Notes: generated by a model not told the origin, from the letters alone. A stretch of DNA of 64,000 nt from Clostridium saccharoperbutylacetonicum N1-4(HMT) (GCF_000340885.1 NC_020291.1:5698501-5762500), one strand, 5' to 3'. Positions 46,260 to 55,479 are shown, numbered from the stretch's first letter. Program-made: numbers and translations.

Positions 46260-46562
46260 TTATTTAGTTGGTAATTCAATTTTTCTTTTTTTAAGATTAC
46301 TTGATTGCTTATATAAAACTATTTTATTTCCAATTGCTTGAATTCCTTCACATTTAATTGCTTTACAAATCATATCTGAAGTTTCTCTAGTATCTAAGCC
46401 ACTATTTTCTAGAACTTTTATTTTTATTAATTCTCTAGCTTCTAATGCCTGCTTAAGTTGTATTAAAAAGTTTTCTTCAACACCATTTTTACCAATTTGA
46501 AATATAGGTGTTAAATTATTAGCCAAGCCTCTTAAATAAGCTCTTTGTTTTCCTGTTATCAT
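46260..46562 (-). CDS. yhbY: YhbY/CRM-domain RNA-binding protein
   Basis: 100 residues; starts MITGKQRAYLRGLANNLTPI and contains the CRM loop QIGKNGVEENFL (GxxG-like). These proteins bind pre-50S ribosomes. It lies between obgE and nadD, as in many Firmicutes, fitting a ribosome-assembly role. Confidence 0.93.
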   Translation of the reverse strand: MITGKQRAYLRGLANNLTPIFQIGKNGVEENFLIQLKQALEARELIKIKVLENSGLDTRETSDMICKAIKCEGIQAIGNKIVLYKQSSNLKKRKIELPTK

Positions 46563-46636
46563 TTTTATGTTCCTCCTAAATTCTTTCTCAACATATTATG
46601 TTGTATTAATTTAATTATCCCAGGGGGTTTGAGACA

Positions 46637-46761
46637 GTTATGAGTTTTGAGTTATGAGTTCAGAGTTGTGGATGAAATTACTTCGTAATTTCTAAATTAT
46701 ATTTTTGAAACGCCTTAGGCGTTTCTACCATGACTCCTAACTCTTAACTCTTAACTGACTA
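46637..46761. repeat. Heptamer arrays in inverted orientation around two perfect hairpins
   Basis: Left array 46637-46671 is five units of a GTTATGA-type heptamer. Right array 46728-46762 is five units of the complementary type (TCCTAAC, TCTTAAC) and runs into the obgE stop codon. Between them are GAAATTAC-TTC-GTAATTTC (46674-46692) and GAAACGCC-TTA-GGCGTTTC (46707-46725). The whole block is one composite fold-back. Confidence 0.7.
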
Positions 46762-48051
46762 AAGTACGTATTCAAATTCAAAGTCGTTTAATCTTACCAT
46801 ATCTCCATCTTTAATTCCCATTTCTCTAAGTTCATCAAAGATACCTTTATTTCTAAGAACTTTATGGAAATATCTTAATGAGTCAGCATCATTTACATTA
46901 ACAGCGCTTAATAATCTGTCTACAAATGTACCTTCAACTACGTAAACATCATAACCTTCTTCTGCATTGTTTTCAACGGTAATCTCATAAGTAAATCTCT
47001 TTTCTTCTGGGATATACATTTCATCTTCTGCAATTTCTAATTCTTTAACTGGAATTTCTTTAAGCATTCTTGCTGCTTCTTTCATTACAGCTTCAACACC
47101 TTCATTTGTAGCTGCTGACATTTTAAACACTTTATCAAAGCCCATTTCTTGAACTTTCTTTTTAAAGTCTTCAAATACGCTTTCATCATAAAGCATATCA
47201 CTCTTATTAGCTACTACTATTTGTGGTCTATCCCAAAGCTTAACAGAGTACTTTTTCAATTCTTCATTGATCTTTACAAAGTCTTCAAAAGGTTCTCTTC
47301 CTTCAATTCCTGAAATATCAACTACATGAATTAAAAGTCTTGTTCTTTCAATATGTCTTAAAAATTGTATTCCAAGACCAACACCTTCTGCTGCTCCTTC
47401 TATTATTCCTGGAATATCTGCCATTACAAATGGTTCAATGCCATTTACAGCAACTACTCCTAAATTAGGATTTAATGTTGTGAAGTGGTAATTTGCAATC
47501 TTTGGTTTTGCCTTTGTTGTCATAGAAAGAAATGTTGATTTTCCAACGTTAGGGAAGCCTAAAAGTCCAACGTCAGCAAGTAACTTTAATTCTAATACTA
47601 TGTTTAATTCGTCTCCTGGCATTCCTGGTTCAGCATAATGAGGTGCTTGCTTTGTAGGTGTAGCAAATTTAACATTACCCTTTCCACCTTTTCCACCTCT
47701 AAGTAGAACTAATTCTTGACCTTTATGAGAAAGGTCTGCAATTATTTTATTGCTTTCAGCTTCTCTTATGATAGTTCCCATTGGTACTTTAATGTAAAGA
47801 CTTTGACCATCTTTACCATAGCACTTTTGGCCTCCACCATTTTCACCTGGTTCTGCAATAAATCTCTTTTTATATTTAAAATCCATCAATGTAGTTATAC
47901 CTGTCTCAACTTGGAAAATTATGCTTCCGCCTTTTCCTCCATCACCACCATCAGGACCGCCTAATGGTACATATTTTTCTCTTCTAAATGAAATAGCACC
48001 ATCGCCGCCTTTTCCTGATTTAACAAAAACCTTGGCTTTATCTATAAACAT
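46759..48051 (-). CDS. obgE: Obg/CgtA family GTPase ObgE
   Basis: 430 residues. Gly-rich Obg fold (about 1-158; [27 protein letters not shown]), GTPase domain with [14 protein letters not shown] (G1), [13 protein letters not shown] (G3) and VANKSDM (G4), and a C-terminal OCT domain (about 350-430). It acts in 50S ribosome assembly and stress control. It is downstream of rpmA, but a terminator and a 331-base gap lie between them, so it probably has its own promoter. Confidence 0.96.
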   Translation of the reverse strand: MFIDKAKVFVKSGKGGDGAISFRREKYVPLGGPDGGDGGKGGSIIFQVETGITTLMDFKYKKRFIAEPGENGGGQKCYGKDGQSLYIKVPMGTIIREAESNKIIADLSHKGQELVLLRGGKGGKGNVKFATPTKQAPHYAEPGMPGDELNIVLELKLLADVGLLGFPNVGKSTFLSMTTKAKPKIANYHFTTLNPNLGVVAVNGIEPFVMADIPGIIEGAAEGVGLGIQFLRHIERTRLLIHVVDISGIEGREPFEDFVKINEELKKYSVKLWDRPQIVVANKSDMLYDESVFEDFKKKVQEMGFDKVFKMSAATNEGVEAVMKEAARMLKEIPVKELEIAEDEMYIPEEKRFTYEITVENNAEEGYDVYVVEGTFVDRLLSAVNVNDADSLRYFHKVLRNKGIFDELREMGIKDGDMVRLNDFEFEYVL

Positions 48052-48158
48052 ATATAATCACCTTTCTTTATATATTTTTCCTATTAATAATTACTACAAT
48101 AATTAAAGTCTTCCTAATCACAATATAATATATTCTCTCTACAACGTAATATATATTC

Positions 48159-48186
48159 CAATTATCATTGTTCAATTATCAATCAA
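48159..48186. repeat. Heptamer array (CAATTAT type), four units
   Basis: CAATTAT CATTGTT, then CAATTAT CAATCAA, preceded by ATATATTC as at 33800 and near 45370, so a larger degenerate repeat is involved. Confidence 0.5.
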
Positions 48187-48340
48187 TAAAGAACCCCTTC
48201 AGGATTTCTTGAATTGAGATGTATAATCTTAATTAGAACTTATATATCAAAAAATTAATTATTATGTAAATACGCTTCTAATAATCATTGTATAACTTTT
48301 TTATATGTATAATATTATATCTCATTATATCATATCATAT

Positions 48341-48375
48341 AAAAAAGCACTCTTAAATTAAGAGTGCTTTATTTC
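48341..48375 (-). terminator. Terminator of the rplU-prp-rpmA operon
   Basis: Minus strand AAAGCACTCTT-aattt-AAGAGTGCTTT followed by TTTATAT. Confidence 0.85.
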
Positions 48376-48382
48376 TTAATAA

Positions 48383-48682
48383 TTATTCAGCTATTGCTTC
48401 AACGTCTACTGGGTAAACACTTGCTTTCTTCTTATCTCTACCAAGTCTTTCGAATTTAACAATTCCATCGATCTTAGCAAATAAAGTATCATCTTTACCT
48501 CTTCCAACATTTTCACCTGGGTGGATCTTAGTTCCTCTTTGTCTATAAAGAATGTTTCCAGCTAGAACAAATTCTCCATCAGCAGATTTAGCTCCTAATC
48601 TCTTAGATTCAGAGTCTCTACCATTCTTAGAACTACCAACCCCTTTTTTATGAGCGAATAATTGAAGGTTCATAATTAGCAT
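48383..48682 (-). CDS. rpmA: 50S ribosomal protein L27, with cleavable N-terminal extension
   Basis: 99 residues. Begins [20 protein letters not shown]: the first nine residues up to LQLF are the Firmicutes extension removed by the Prp protease, exposing AHKKG. GGAGGTG seven bases before ATG 48682 confirms that the extended form is made. L27 reaches the peptidyl-transferase centre. Directly follows prp (four-base gap), its own processing enzyme. Confidence 0.96.
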   Translation of the reverse strand: MLIMNLQLFAHKKGVGSSKNGRDSESKRLGAKSADGEFVLAGNILYRQRGTKIHPGENVGRGKDDTLFAKIDGIVKFERLGRDKKKASVYPVDVEAIAE

Positions 48683-48686
48683 GTGA

Positions 48687-49073
48687 CTACACCTCCTCTT
48701 TCATTAAAGTTATATATTCTCTACGTCTTTTGCATCCAAAAGTTTCATCCAAACTTAAAATAACACTTTCCAAGCTTTTTTCAAAAGTTTTTAGTAAAAC
48801 TTGCGCTTGTTCTATTTCTTCTTGATTAAAATCTTGAAGATCTAGTTTTAAGTATCCATCACTGATTTCATATGTTGAATTAAGCATTAAAACTTCATCC
48901 AAACCAATAACCACACTTTGAGAAAGTACTGATACAGAATTGCATACCATATCAAACGCCTCACCTACTAATGCAACATCATTTTGAAAGTCACGATCAG
49001 CTGGCATAGCATGATTATCTATTATAAAACCAACAATATTATCTTTGTGTTGATTAATTTTGACACTAATCAT
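48687..49073 (-). CDS. prp: Ribosomal-processing cysteine protease Prp (YsxB family)
   Basis: 128 residues; matches Prp in position (rplU-prp-rpmA) and in motifs: catalytic His in IIDNHAM (His21) and Cys in [13 protein letters not shown] (Cys44), with the C-terminal [14 protein letters not shown] helix. It cleaves the L27 extension after LQLF. The His-Cys distance is about 23 residues, some 11 more than in the S. aureus-type enzyme, caused by an insert ([12 protein letters not shown]). The C-terminal [14 protein letters not shown] is also longer than usual. Confidence 0.9.
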   Translation of the reverse strand: MISVKINQHKDNIVGFIIDNHAMPADRDFQNDVALVGEAFDMVCNSVSVLSQSVVIGLDEVLMLNSTYEISDGYLKLDLQDFNQEEIEQAQVLLKTFEKSLESVILSLDETFGCKRRREYITLMKEEV

Positions 49074-49077
49074 AATA

Positions 49078-49389
49078 TTAAGCTTCGATTTTTTCGATTA
49101 CTAGCTTAGTGTAAGGTTGTCTATGTCCATTTTTTCTTCTATAGTCTTTTTTAGACTTATACTTGAAAACTATAACCTTCTTTGCCTTACCTTGTGCTGC
49201 AACCTTAGCTACAACTTTAGCTCCTTCAACAACTGGTGTACCAACTTTGATACCTTCTTCAGTTCCTACAGCTAAAACTTCATTTAATTCTACTGTTGAG
49301 TCAACATCAGCGCTTAATTTTTCAACGTATATTACGTCTCCTTCTTGAACTCTGTATTGTTTTCCTCCTGTTGCTAATACTGCGTACAT
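49078..49389 (-). CDS. rplU: 50S ribosomal protein L21
   Basis: 103 residues: [20 protein letters not shown] at the N-terminus and [20 protein letters not shown] at the C-terminus are diagnostic. Binds 23S rRNA. First gene of rplU-prp-rpmA, with GGAGG before the ATG and an untranslated leader that is probably regulatory. Confidence 0.97.
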   Translation of the reverse strand: MYAVLATGGKQYRVQEGDVIYVEKLSADVDSTVELNEVLAVGTEEGIKVGTPVVEGAKVVAKVAAQGKAKKVIVFKYKSKKDYRRKNGHRQPYTKLVIEKIEA

Positions 49390-49482
49390 TAAAACACCTC
49401 CTCATAACGGTCTCGCCACTTTTGGTACAAAGATTTAACTTTGTTCTCTAAAAAAACCTTACGTGTGCGGTTCACAAAATCC
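49390..49482 (-). promoter_or_regulatory. L21 leader, probable autoregulatory 5' UTR
   Basis: A transcribed leader of about 90 bases with CCGCACACGTAAGG, an AACAAAGTTAAATCTTTGT stem-loop and TGGCGAGACC before the RBS. The placement and blocks agree with the L21-leader family of Firmicutes in which L21 represses its own operon. I could not align it to a model. Confidence 0.55.
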
Positions 49483-49511
49483 AGTTTACCACATTTCTTT
49501 CATTGTGTAAA
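49483..49511 (-). promoter_or_regulatory. Promoter of rplU operon
   Basis: Minus strand TTTACA (49511-49506), 17-base spacer, TAAACT (49488-49483). Confidence 0.55.
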
Positions 49512-49697
49512 GAAGAAATCATATATTATTTTTTAGCCAATTAATAGCGTTACAATAAGAAATCCTTTATCCTGCAGATTTATTTTTTATAATTAACATA
49601 TTATCGTCGTGAAAAAACAAAAAAGAGAAACCTCATAAGCGCTATATTAAATTTAGATGATATATCTAACATCATACACGAGTTAATTCTTTCATAT

Positions 49698-49817
49698 ATG
49701 AGTTATAATATAACATATGAGGATTTAGAGGCAATAAAAAGTAATGCGTTTAATAAAGAAGAAAAATCCTTGATAATATTTTACTTTTTTAATTATACTT
49801 ATATGAATTATAAATAA
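49698..49817 (+). CDS. Possible small ORF or gene remnant upstream of the LprI-like gene
   Basis: ATG-started 39-codon frame (MSYNITYEDLEAIKSNAFNK...) inside a 72-codon stop-free stretch beginning near 49600. No Shine-Dalgarno is seen and the family is unknown, so it may be the tail of a decayed gene. The rest of 49512-49846 shows nothing clear. Confidence 0.25.
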   Translation: MSYNITYEDLEAIKSNAFNKEEKSLIIFYFFNYTYMNYK

Positions 49818-49846
49818 ACAGAGTATTCTGAAGGAGAATAATAATA

Positions 49847-50785
49847 ATGAAATATAAAAAAACTGTAATTATTGTCTCAATAGTATTATCACTTAATACA
49901 TTAGTTGGATGCACTAGTAATAATACTAAAATAGCTCAAAATAATTCAGATAAAGTAGAACAAAATGAGCAAGTAACTGGCAGCACAAGTAATACTGAGT
50001 CATCATTACCAACAACAGCAGATAAAATAGATGGTAGACGTGAAGAATTTCTAGGAAGATTAGATTTCATACAAAAGCAATTAGATAATTTACCAGAAAA
50101 GAAAGCTTCAGATGAAGGAATAACAAATGCTATGCGAAGTTATTATGGTGAAGCCTATGAAAAGTATGATGAAGCATTAAATGAAATTTATAATTTATTA
50201 AAAGAGCAATTACCTCAAAACACAATGAAAAATCTACAAGGCGAAGAAACTAAGTGGATAAATCAAAAAGAAGCTTCAGCAAATAAATCAGCATCAGATT
50301 ATAAAGGTGGAACATTTGAACTTGTTGCATACAATTCATCTTTATACCAGTCAACCAAAGATAGATGTTACGAATTAGTGAATAATTACATGACAGATTC
50401 AAAGATTAAAATAAATGCTAATAAGCAAGACTATAAGAATAAATTAGATAGCATAGAAAAAGAAATACAGTCATCTCAAGAATATAAAAATGCAGAGTCT
50501 GGTGTAACTCATGATATGTTAGTCCTAACAGATAAGGAATATAATGAATGGGATAAAGAATTAAATGAAATCTATGATTTATTAAGACAAGAATTATCAT
50601 CTGATGAAATGAAAAGATTAAACAAAGAAGAAACTCTATGGATAGCACAAAAAGAAAATAGGGCTAAAAAATCTGAAGAATTACAAGGCGTTGGAAGCCA
50701 ACTAGGAAAAATAGAATACCAAGCATCTTTGTCGCATTCAACTCAAAGCAGATGTTATGAATTGGTATATAGATATATGAAATAA
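49847..50785 (+). CDS. Lipoprotein with two LprI (DUF1311)-like repeats
   Basis: 312 residues. Signal peptide with lipobox LVGC (Cys22), a Ser/Thr/Asn linker, then two similar helical domains (about 65-185 and 190-312). Both show the order Y-x-x-x-x-x-x-LNEIYxLL, EExxWIxQKExxAxK and a final TxxRCYELVxxYM. This is the LprI-type (DUF1311) pattern, known in lysozyme-inhibitor-like lipoproteins. Function here is unproven. The RBS is GAAGGAG. It is on the plus strand within an otherwise minus-strand ribosomal gene run. Confidence 0.8.
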   Translation: MKYKKTVIIVSIVLSLNTLVGCTSNNTKIAQNNSDKVEQNEQVTGSTSNTESSLPTTADKIDGRREEFLGRLDFIQKQLDNLPEKKASDEGITNAMRSYYGEAYEKYDEALNEIYNLLKEQLPQNTMKNLQGEETKWINQKEASANKSASDYKGGTFELVAYNSSLYQSTKDRCYELVNNYMTDSKIKINANKQDYKNKLDSIEKEIQSSQEYKNAESGVTHDMLVLTDKEYNEWDKELNEIYDLLRQELSSDEMKRLNKEETLWIAQKENRAKKSEELQGVGSQLGKIEYQASLSHSTQSRCYELVYRYMK

Positions 50786-50818
50786 TTAAAAATTAGAGCA
50801 TTCAATATTAACAGATAT

Positions 50819-50877
50819 TAAGCAATTACCAACTTACAAAAAAGTAGCACATATTTTTGTAAGTTGGTAATTGCTTA
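50819..50877. terminator. 24-bp perfect inverted repeat between convergent genes
   Basis: Arms 50819-50842 and 50854-50877 are perfectly complementary (TACCAACTTACAAAAA / TTTTTGTAAGTTGGTA core) with an 11-base loop. It probably terminates the LprI-like gene and the opposite small gene; its length and perfection are unusual. Confidence 0.65.
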
Positions 50878-50935
50878 CAAATTATGTGCTAAAAATCTAT
50901 ATTATAAATATAATTAAAATTTAAATTATTTAATA

Positions 50936-51049
50936 TCATTTGTTTGATTTTGATTTAATCTCAGTCATATTTTGCTGAGTTGTATCTGTATCGTAGAAAG
51001 CATTACAAGCAACTAATACAAGACATAAAAGAATAACTATACCTAACAT
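50936..51049 (-). CDS. 37-residue small lipoprotein or membrane peptide
   Basis: MLGIVILLCLVLVACNAFYD followed by a polar tail DTDTTQQNMTEIKSKSN. The hydrophobic segment ends in LVAC, a good lipobox. AAGGGAGGAATAAAT in front of the ATG is a strong ribosome site, which argues that it is expressed. A longer frame from 51139 has no RBS. Family not recognised. TATAAT near 51090 may be its -10. Confidence 0.6.
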   Translation of the reverse strand: MLGIVILLCLVLVACNAFYDTDTTQQNMTEIKSKSNK

Positions 51050-51114
51050 ATTTATTCCTCCCTTAATTATATACTTGTTTATATATATATTATAACACCG
51101 TTGATGTAAACGTT

Positions 51115-51431
51115 GTATCTTTTTTAAAAAATTTTGCAAAAAAAATTTGGAGCTGTATTAATAACTCCTTTTTATAAATGATCCTAATTGCAGCATAGCT
51201 GCTCTTTTTAAAGAGATGATCCTAATTGCAGCAGAGCTGCTCTTTTTAAAGGTGTGTATCTTTTTTTAAAAATTTTTGCAAAAAAATTGGAGCTGTATTA
51301 ACAACTCCTTTTTATAAATGATCCTAATTGCAGAATAGTTCTGTATCGCAGCATAGCTGCTCTTTTTATATGTGCATAGCTGCTCTTTTTTAAGAAATGA
51401 TCTTAATTGCAGCATAGCTGCTCTTTTTTAA
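51115..51431. repeat. Tandem array of terminator-like hairpins downstream of rng
   Basis: A roughly 79-base block (51115-51193) recurs at 51256-51333 (period 141). Each copy has GGAGCTGTATTAA(T/C)AACTCC flanked by A- and T-runs, a bidirectional terminator hairpin with a minus-strand U-tract. The array also carries five GCAGC-A-T-A-GCTGC-TCTTTTT hairpins (near 51192, 51229, 51350, 51373 with only the 3' part, and 51410), oriented with U-tracts on the plus strand. The rng stop codon lies at its right edge. Confidence 0.75.
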
Positions 51432-52882
51432 TGTGTGTATTTTTCAATAACAGAAACTTTATAATCTTTTAAATTATCTTTTTGACCTTGGAAGATTAAC
51501 GGTTCAATCTTATATCCTTCTATATTATCTACATAAGTTAAATATATTTCTTTATCTAAAGCTTCTATTTCTTTAATAAAATTAAACATATCTTCATTAA
51601 CTCTATCTTTATAAAGATTATCTAATTCTATATGAAAGCAGCCTATAGAATTTTCTTCTTTCATTCTTACTATGTCATTTTTAATTAAACCAGCAATATA
51701 CGATAACTTTAAAATCATTCCTCTTCCCTTACACAAGGTACACTTTTCTTCCATATACTCATATACACTTTTTCCTTGTCTTTTTCTTGCGATTTGAACT
51801 AGATCCAATTGGGTAAAAGGAAATATCTTTATATTACCCTTATCTGATTTTAAACTTTCCTTAAGCGCATCCATTACAATATCTTTTTGACTTTTATCCC
51901 TCATATCAATAAAATCTATAACTATAATTCCACTTAAATTTCTAAGTCGTATTTGCTTTCCTATTTCTTTAGCCGCTTCTAAATTAGTTTCTAAAATTGT
52001 TTTATTAAAATTTCTTTCCTTTATATTCTTTCCTGTATTAATGTCAATTACATACATAGCTTCTGTTTTATCTATTACTATGTATCCTCCACAAGGTAGA
52101 TTCACTTTATTGTGTCTTAATTTTAATAATTCCTTTTCTAATCCATAGAAGTCAAAAAGATTTCTAAAATTATCATGTTTTTCTAATTTGATATTTTCTT
52201 TCCCTCTTACAAACATTTCTATTTTTTCAAAGTCAATATCAGTATCTACATAAATTTTAGTAGTCTCATTTTTATCTGAATTGTTTAATATCTTTATTAA
52301 ACTTAAGTCTTCTCCATAAAGTTTTTTCTGACCTAGAGAATGCTTCATTTTATTATCTATATTTTCAAATTCCTTATAAAGCTTATTTATTTCATCATTA
52401 AGCTCTACTAAATCTACATTTATGCCTTCAGTTCTTATTGTTATACTAGCATTTTCTAAAGGTTTAATGTTGTTTAAAATAATATTCTTTTTTTCATTAT
52501 CTTCTATTCTTTTAGAAAAATTTATTCCTTTTTCATAGCAATTTAATACAACATATTTCCCGGGAATTGAAACTTTCGAAGTTAATTTAGCACCTTTATC
52601 ATTAATAGGTTCTTTAATTACTTCAACTAATATTTCTTCACCTTTCTTGATACCTTTAGCTTTTAATTCTTCACTATAATACATGTAACCTTCTTTATCT
52701 AATCCAATATCCACAAAAATAGAATTTATAGCTGGGAGAATATTTTTTATTTTTCCTTTATAAATCTCACCAATTATTGGCTCATTATTATTTTCCTCAA
52801 CAATACTTTCAATCAATTCATTATTAGATTTAATAGCTATTCTTAAAATCTTTTCTCTTCTCTCAATAAAAATTTCTTTCAC
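51428..52882 (-). CDS. rng: Ribonuclease E/G family endoribonuclease (RNase G type)
   Basis: About 484 residues from GTG 52882 (VKEIFIERREKILRIAI). Contains an S1-like domain (GEIYKGKIKNILPAINSIFV), the RNase H-like/DNase-like core with the metal aspartates MYVIDINTGKN and IIVIDFIDMRDK, and the zinc-link CTLCKGRG. It processes rRNA and mRNA 5' ends. ATGs upstream would lie within the preceding gene; the RBS for GTG is weak, so translation is probably coupled to the DUF2344 gene 22 bases upstream. Confidence 0.92.
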   Translation of the reverse strand: MKEIFIERREKILRIAIKSNNELIESIVEENNNEPIIGEIYKGKIKNILPAINSIFVDIGLDKEGYMYYSEELKAKGIKKGEEILVEVIKEPINDKGAKLTSKVSIPGKYVVLNCYEKGINFSKRIEDNEKKNIILNNIKPLENASITIRTEGINVDLVELNDEINKLYKEFENIDNKMKHSLGQKKLYGEDLSLIKILNNSDKNETTKIYVDTDIDFEKIEMFVRGKENIKLEKHDNFRNLFDFYGLEKELLKLRHNKVNLPCGGYIVIDKTEAMYVIDINTGKNIKERNFNKTILETNLEAAKEIGKQIRLRNLSGIIVIDFIDMRDKSQKDIVMDALKESLKSDKGNIKIFPFTQLDLVQIARKRQGKSVYEYMEEKCTLCKGRGMILKLSYIAGLIKNDIVRMKEENSIGCFHIELDNLYKDRVNEDMFNFIKEIEALDKEIYLTYVDNIEGYKIEPLIFQGQKDNLKDYKVSVIEKYTH

Positions 52883-52904
52883 TCTTAAACACCAGCCTTT
52901 CAGT

Positions 52905-53633
52905 TTACAGTGAGCTCTTAACTGAACTAAGTGGAGCAAGTTTATCATTTTTATAGAAATACATTTCTTCTCTTTTTATATTAATAAAAGAATCTAACAT
53001 AGCATTTGATGTTTTTTCTTGAATATAACTTACTAGTAAATCTGCACTTAAGTGTTCTCTACTTCCTGTGCTTAATACTACATTTAAAACTAAATACTCA
53101 TCTTTTATCCAAAAGCTTATTTCCTTAACAAAAGCTCTTATATCAACTTCTTTTTCGCCTTTTTTAGTTTTCTTTATTGTTATCCATTCTTTAACTTCTA
53201 ATAACTTATTCATTTCTTCTTCTAATTTAGTATTATCCGAATACTTAACTTTTATAATATATCTAGCTGCATCAATTAATGCCATAGCTTGTGGCACTTT
53301 CTTTTCTCCTTCTTTGTAAGAAATTGCAGTAGCACTTATATACTTTATTCCACTTGGTGCTGTTTCATTTAATTTATCTATAATTTCTTTTTCATCCACT
53401 TCAGTTGTAAGCACCATATCCATATATTCACCATTTGAATATACTCCTACAGATAATGGTTGTGCTATTGAAGTATTCATATGTGGATTAAAACCTTGTG
53501 AATATTCTATGGGTAGTCCTGCTCTTCTAATATTTTTTTGAATAGTTTTAAGCACATCTAAATGTGATATGAACTTAATATTTTCTTCTTTAGTAAATTT
53601 AGTTAAGTATCGCACCTTCAAAACACTTCCCAT
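52905..53633 (-). CDS. TIGR03936 / DUF2344 protein linked to radical SAM enzyme
   Basis: 242 residues with KVRYLTKFTKEENIKFISHL at the N-terminus and GLPIEYSQGFNPHMNTSIAQ, the family signature. Always found beside, or fused to, the TIGR03960 radical-SAM protein, which it overlaps here by about 35 bases, so the pair presumably acts together on RNA or a ribosomal target. A TTG at 53621 is an alternative start. The last codons (SSVKSSL stop) are written in the heptamer repeat sequence. Confidence 0.9.
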   Translation of the reverse strand: MGSVLKVRYLTKFTKEENIKFISHLDVLKTIQKNIRRAGLPIEYSQGFNPHMNTSIAQPLSVGVYSNGEYMDMVLTTEVDEKEIIDKLNETAPSGIKYISATAISYKEGEKKVPQAMALIDAARYIIKVKYSDNTKLEEEMNKLLEVKEWITIKKTKKGEKEVDIRAFVKEISFWIKDEYLVLNVVLSTGSREHLSADLLVSYIQEKTSNAMLDSFINIKREEMYFYKNDKLAPLSSVKSSL

Positions 53634-55455
53634 CTTTAAAGTTTACATCGAATCCACAACCTGTACAGCCTTCTCTACAGTTTTGTGTTAATTCAACTTT
53701 TTTAGCCTTTTCATTTTCTATTTCTAAATATTTTCTATTAACTCCAATATCAATGAAATCCCAAGGCAATACTTCATCATAGCTTCTTTCTCTATATGCA
53801 TAGAAATCAGGACTTAAATTACATTCTTCCATTGATTCCATCCATATATCGAATTTGAAATATTGATTCCAACCATCAAATCTTGCACCTTTTTCAAATG
53901 CTTTTATTAATACATCACATAATCTTCTGTCTCCTCTTGCGAAGACAGATTCCATTACTGATGTCTTTTGCTCATGATAATTATAAACTATACACTTAGA
54001 CTTAATTGAAGCTTTAACCGCCTTAATCTTTTCAGTAACATCTTCAAACTTAGCCATTGGTGCCCATTGGAATGGAGTAAATGGTTTAGGTATTAGTATT
54101 GATGTACTAACTGTAAGTCTTAGCCCTTTATTATTATTTACCTTATTAGGAACTTGCTTATATGTATATACAATTTTTTCTGCTAATTCTCCAATGCCTT
54201 TGCAGTCTTCTAACTCTTCATATGGAAGACCAACCATAAAGTAAAGCTTTAAAGTCTTCCAACCTGCTTCAAATGCACTTGAAGCCGCTTCTAAAATTTT
54301 TTCTTCTGTAAGCCCTTTATTTATTATGTCTCTCATTCTTTGAGATCCAGCTTCTGGAGCAAAAGTTAATCCAGTTTTTCTTACCTTTTGAATATCTTTA
54401 AGTAAGTCAACTGAAAAAGCATCAACTCTAATTGAAGGAAGTGCTATACCAACCCTATTATCTTCATGTTCATTTATTAAATCTGTTATTAAACCTTTTA
54501 TATCTGAATAGTCACAAGTACTTAAAGATGAAAGAGAAATTTCTTCATATCCAGTGCTCTTAACTAATTTTCTTGCAAGTTCTTTTAAATCTTCTCTGGA
54601 TTTTTCTCTAACTGGTCTATAAATCATACCTGCTTGGCAGAATCTACATCCATTTGTACATCCTCTAAATAATTCTAATACTACTCTATCATGTACAATT
54701 TCAGTATAAGGAACTATTATTTCTGTAGGAAAATCTACCTTAGTATAGTTATTAATAATTCTCTTTCTTACAGTCTTCGGAACATCTTCATACTTTGGCT
54801 TAAATTCTTTTATTGTATTATCTTCATTATAAATAACATCATATAATGAAGGCACATATATCCCTTGAATTTTAGATATTTCTCTTAAGAATTCTTTCTT
54901 ATTCCATTTATCTTTATAATTCTTATAAACCTCTAAAACATCGTCCATCATTTCTTCACCTTCACCAATTTCAAAGAAATCAACGATGTCATAAAGTGGC
55001 TCTGGATTATATGCACAAGGTCCTCCAGCCATAACTAAAGGTTCATCTTCTCCTCTTTCTGATGCTCTTAAGGTAACCCCTGATAAGTCAAGCATATTTA
55101 AAATGTTTGTATAGCTCATTTCATATTGAAGAGTGAACCCTAAAATATCAAATTCTTTTAAAGAATCTTTAGTCTCCAATGTAAATAATGGGATATTATT
55201 TTTTCTCATTTGCTCTTCCATATCTGGCCATGGTGCAAATGCTCTTTCACAATATGTATCTTGTCTTTGATTTATAGTATGATAAAGTATTCTGCTCCCT
55301 AAATGAGACATTCCAACTTCATAAACGTCTGGAAAGCAAAATGCAAATCTTATGTCAACTTCTTTTGGGTCTTTAACAACTTCATTTAATTCCCCACCTG
55401 TATATCTACTTGGCTTTTCAACCTTAAATAAGATATCGTCTGAAATTTTGTTCAT
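53599..55455 (-). CDS. TIGR03960-family B12-binding-type radical SAM protein
   Basis: 618 residues. N-terminal region like a cobalamin-binding domain (RFAFCFPDVYEVGMSHLGSR), then the radical-SAM core with ELFRGCTNGCRFCQAGMI (CxxxCxxC binding the [4Fe-4S] cluster) and the C-terminal TQNCREGCTGCGFD, a second cysteine cluster. The biochemical role is unknown; a ribosome or RNA modification function is suspected from its conserved place beside rng and rplU. Confidence 0.92.
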   Translation of the reverse strand: MNKISDDILFKVEKPSRYTGGELNEVVKDPKEVDIRFAFCFPDVYEVGMSHLGSRILYHTINQRQDTYCERAFAPWPDMEEQMRKNNIPLFTLETKDSLKEFDILGFTLQYEMSYTNILNMLDLSGVTLRASERGEDEPLVMAGGPCAYNPEPLYDIVDFFEIGEGEEMMDDVLEVYKNYKDKWNKKEFLREISKIQGIYVPSLYDVIYNEDNTIKEFKPKYEDVPKTVRKRIINNYTKVDFPTEIIVPYTEIVHDRVVLELFRGCTNGCRFCQAGMIYRPVREKSREDLKELARKLVKSTGYEEISLSSLSTCDYSDIKGLITDLINEHEDNRVGIALPSIRVDAFSVDLLKDIQKVRKTGLTFAPEAGSQRMRDIINKGLTEEKILEAASSAFEAGWKTLKLYFMVGLPYEELEDCKGIGELAEKIVYTYKQVPNKVNNNKGLRLTVSTSILIPKPFTPFQWAPMAKFEDVTEKIKAVKASIKSKCIVYNYHEQKTSVMESVFARGDRRLCDVLIKAFEKGARFDGWNQYFKFDIWMESMEECNLSPDFYAYRERSYDEVLPWDFIDIGVNRKYLEIENEKAKKVELTQNCREGCTGCGFDVNFKDGKCFEGAILN

Positions 55456-55479
55456 CAGTAAATTTCCTCCTTAATAATA

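Larger units (their letters stand above)
48052..48382. other. 331-base gap between rpmA and obgE
   Basis: Contains the rpmA terminator and a four-unit heptamer array; otherwise only AT-rich sequence. Confidence 0.6.

Noticed and set aside
48383..48682. Later start of L27 at MNLQLF
   Set aside because: The ribosome-binding site fits the first ATG, and the extended N-terminus is the normal Prp-cleaved form.
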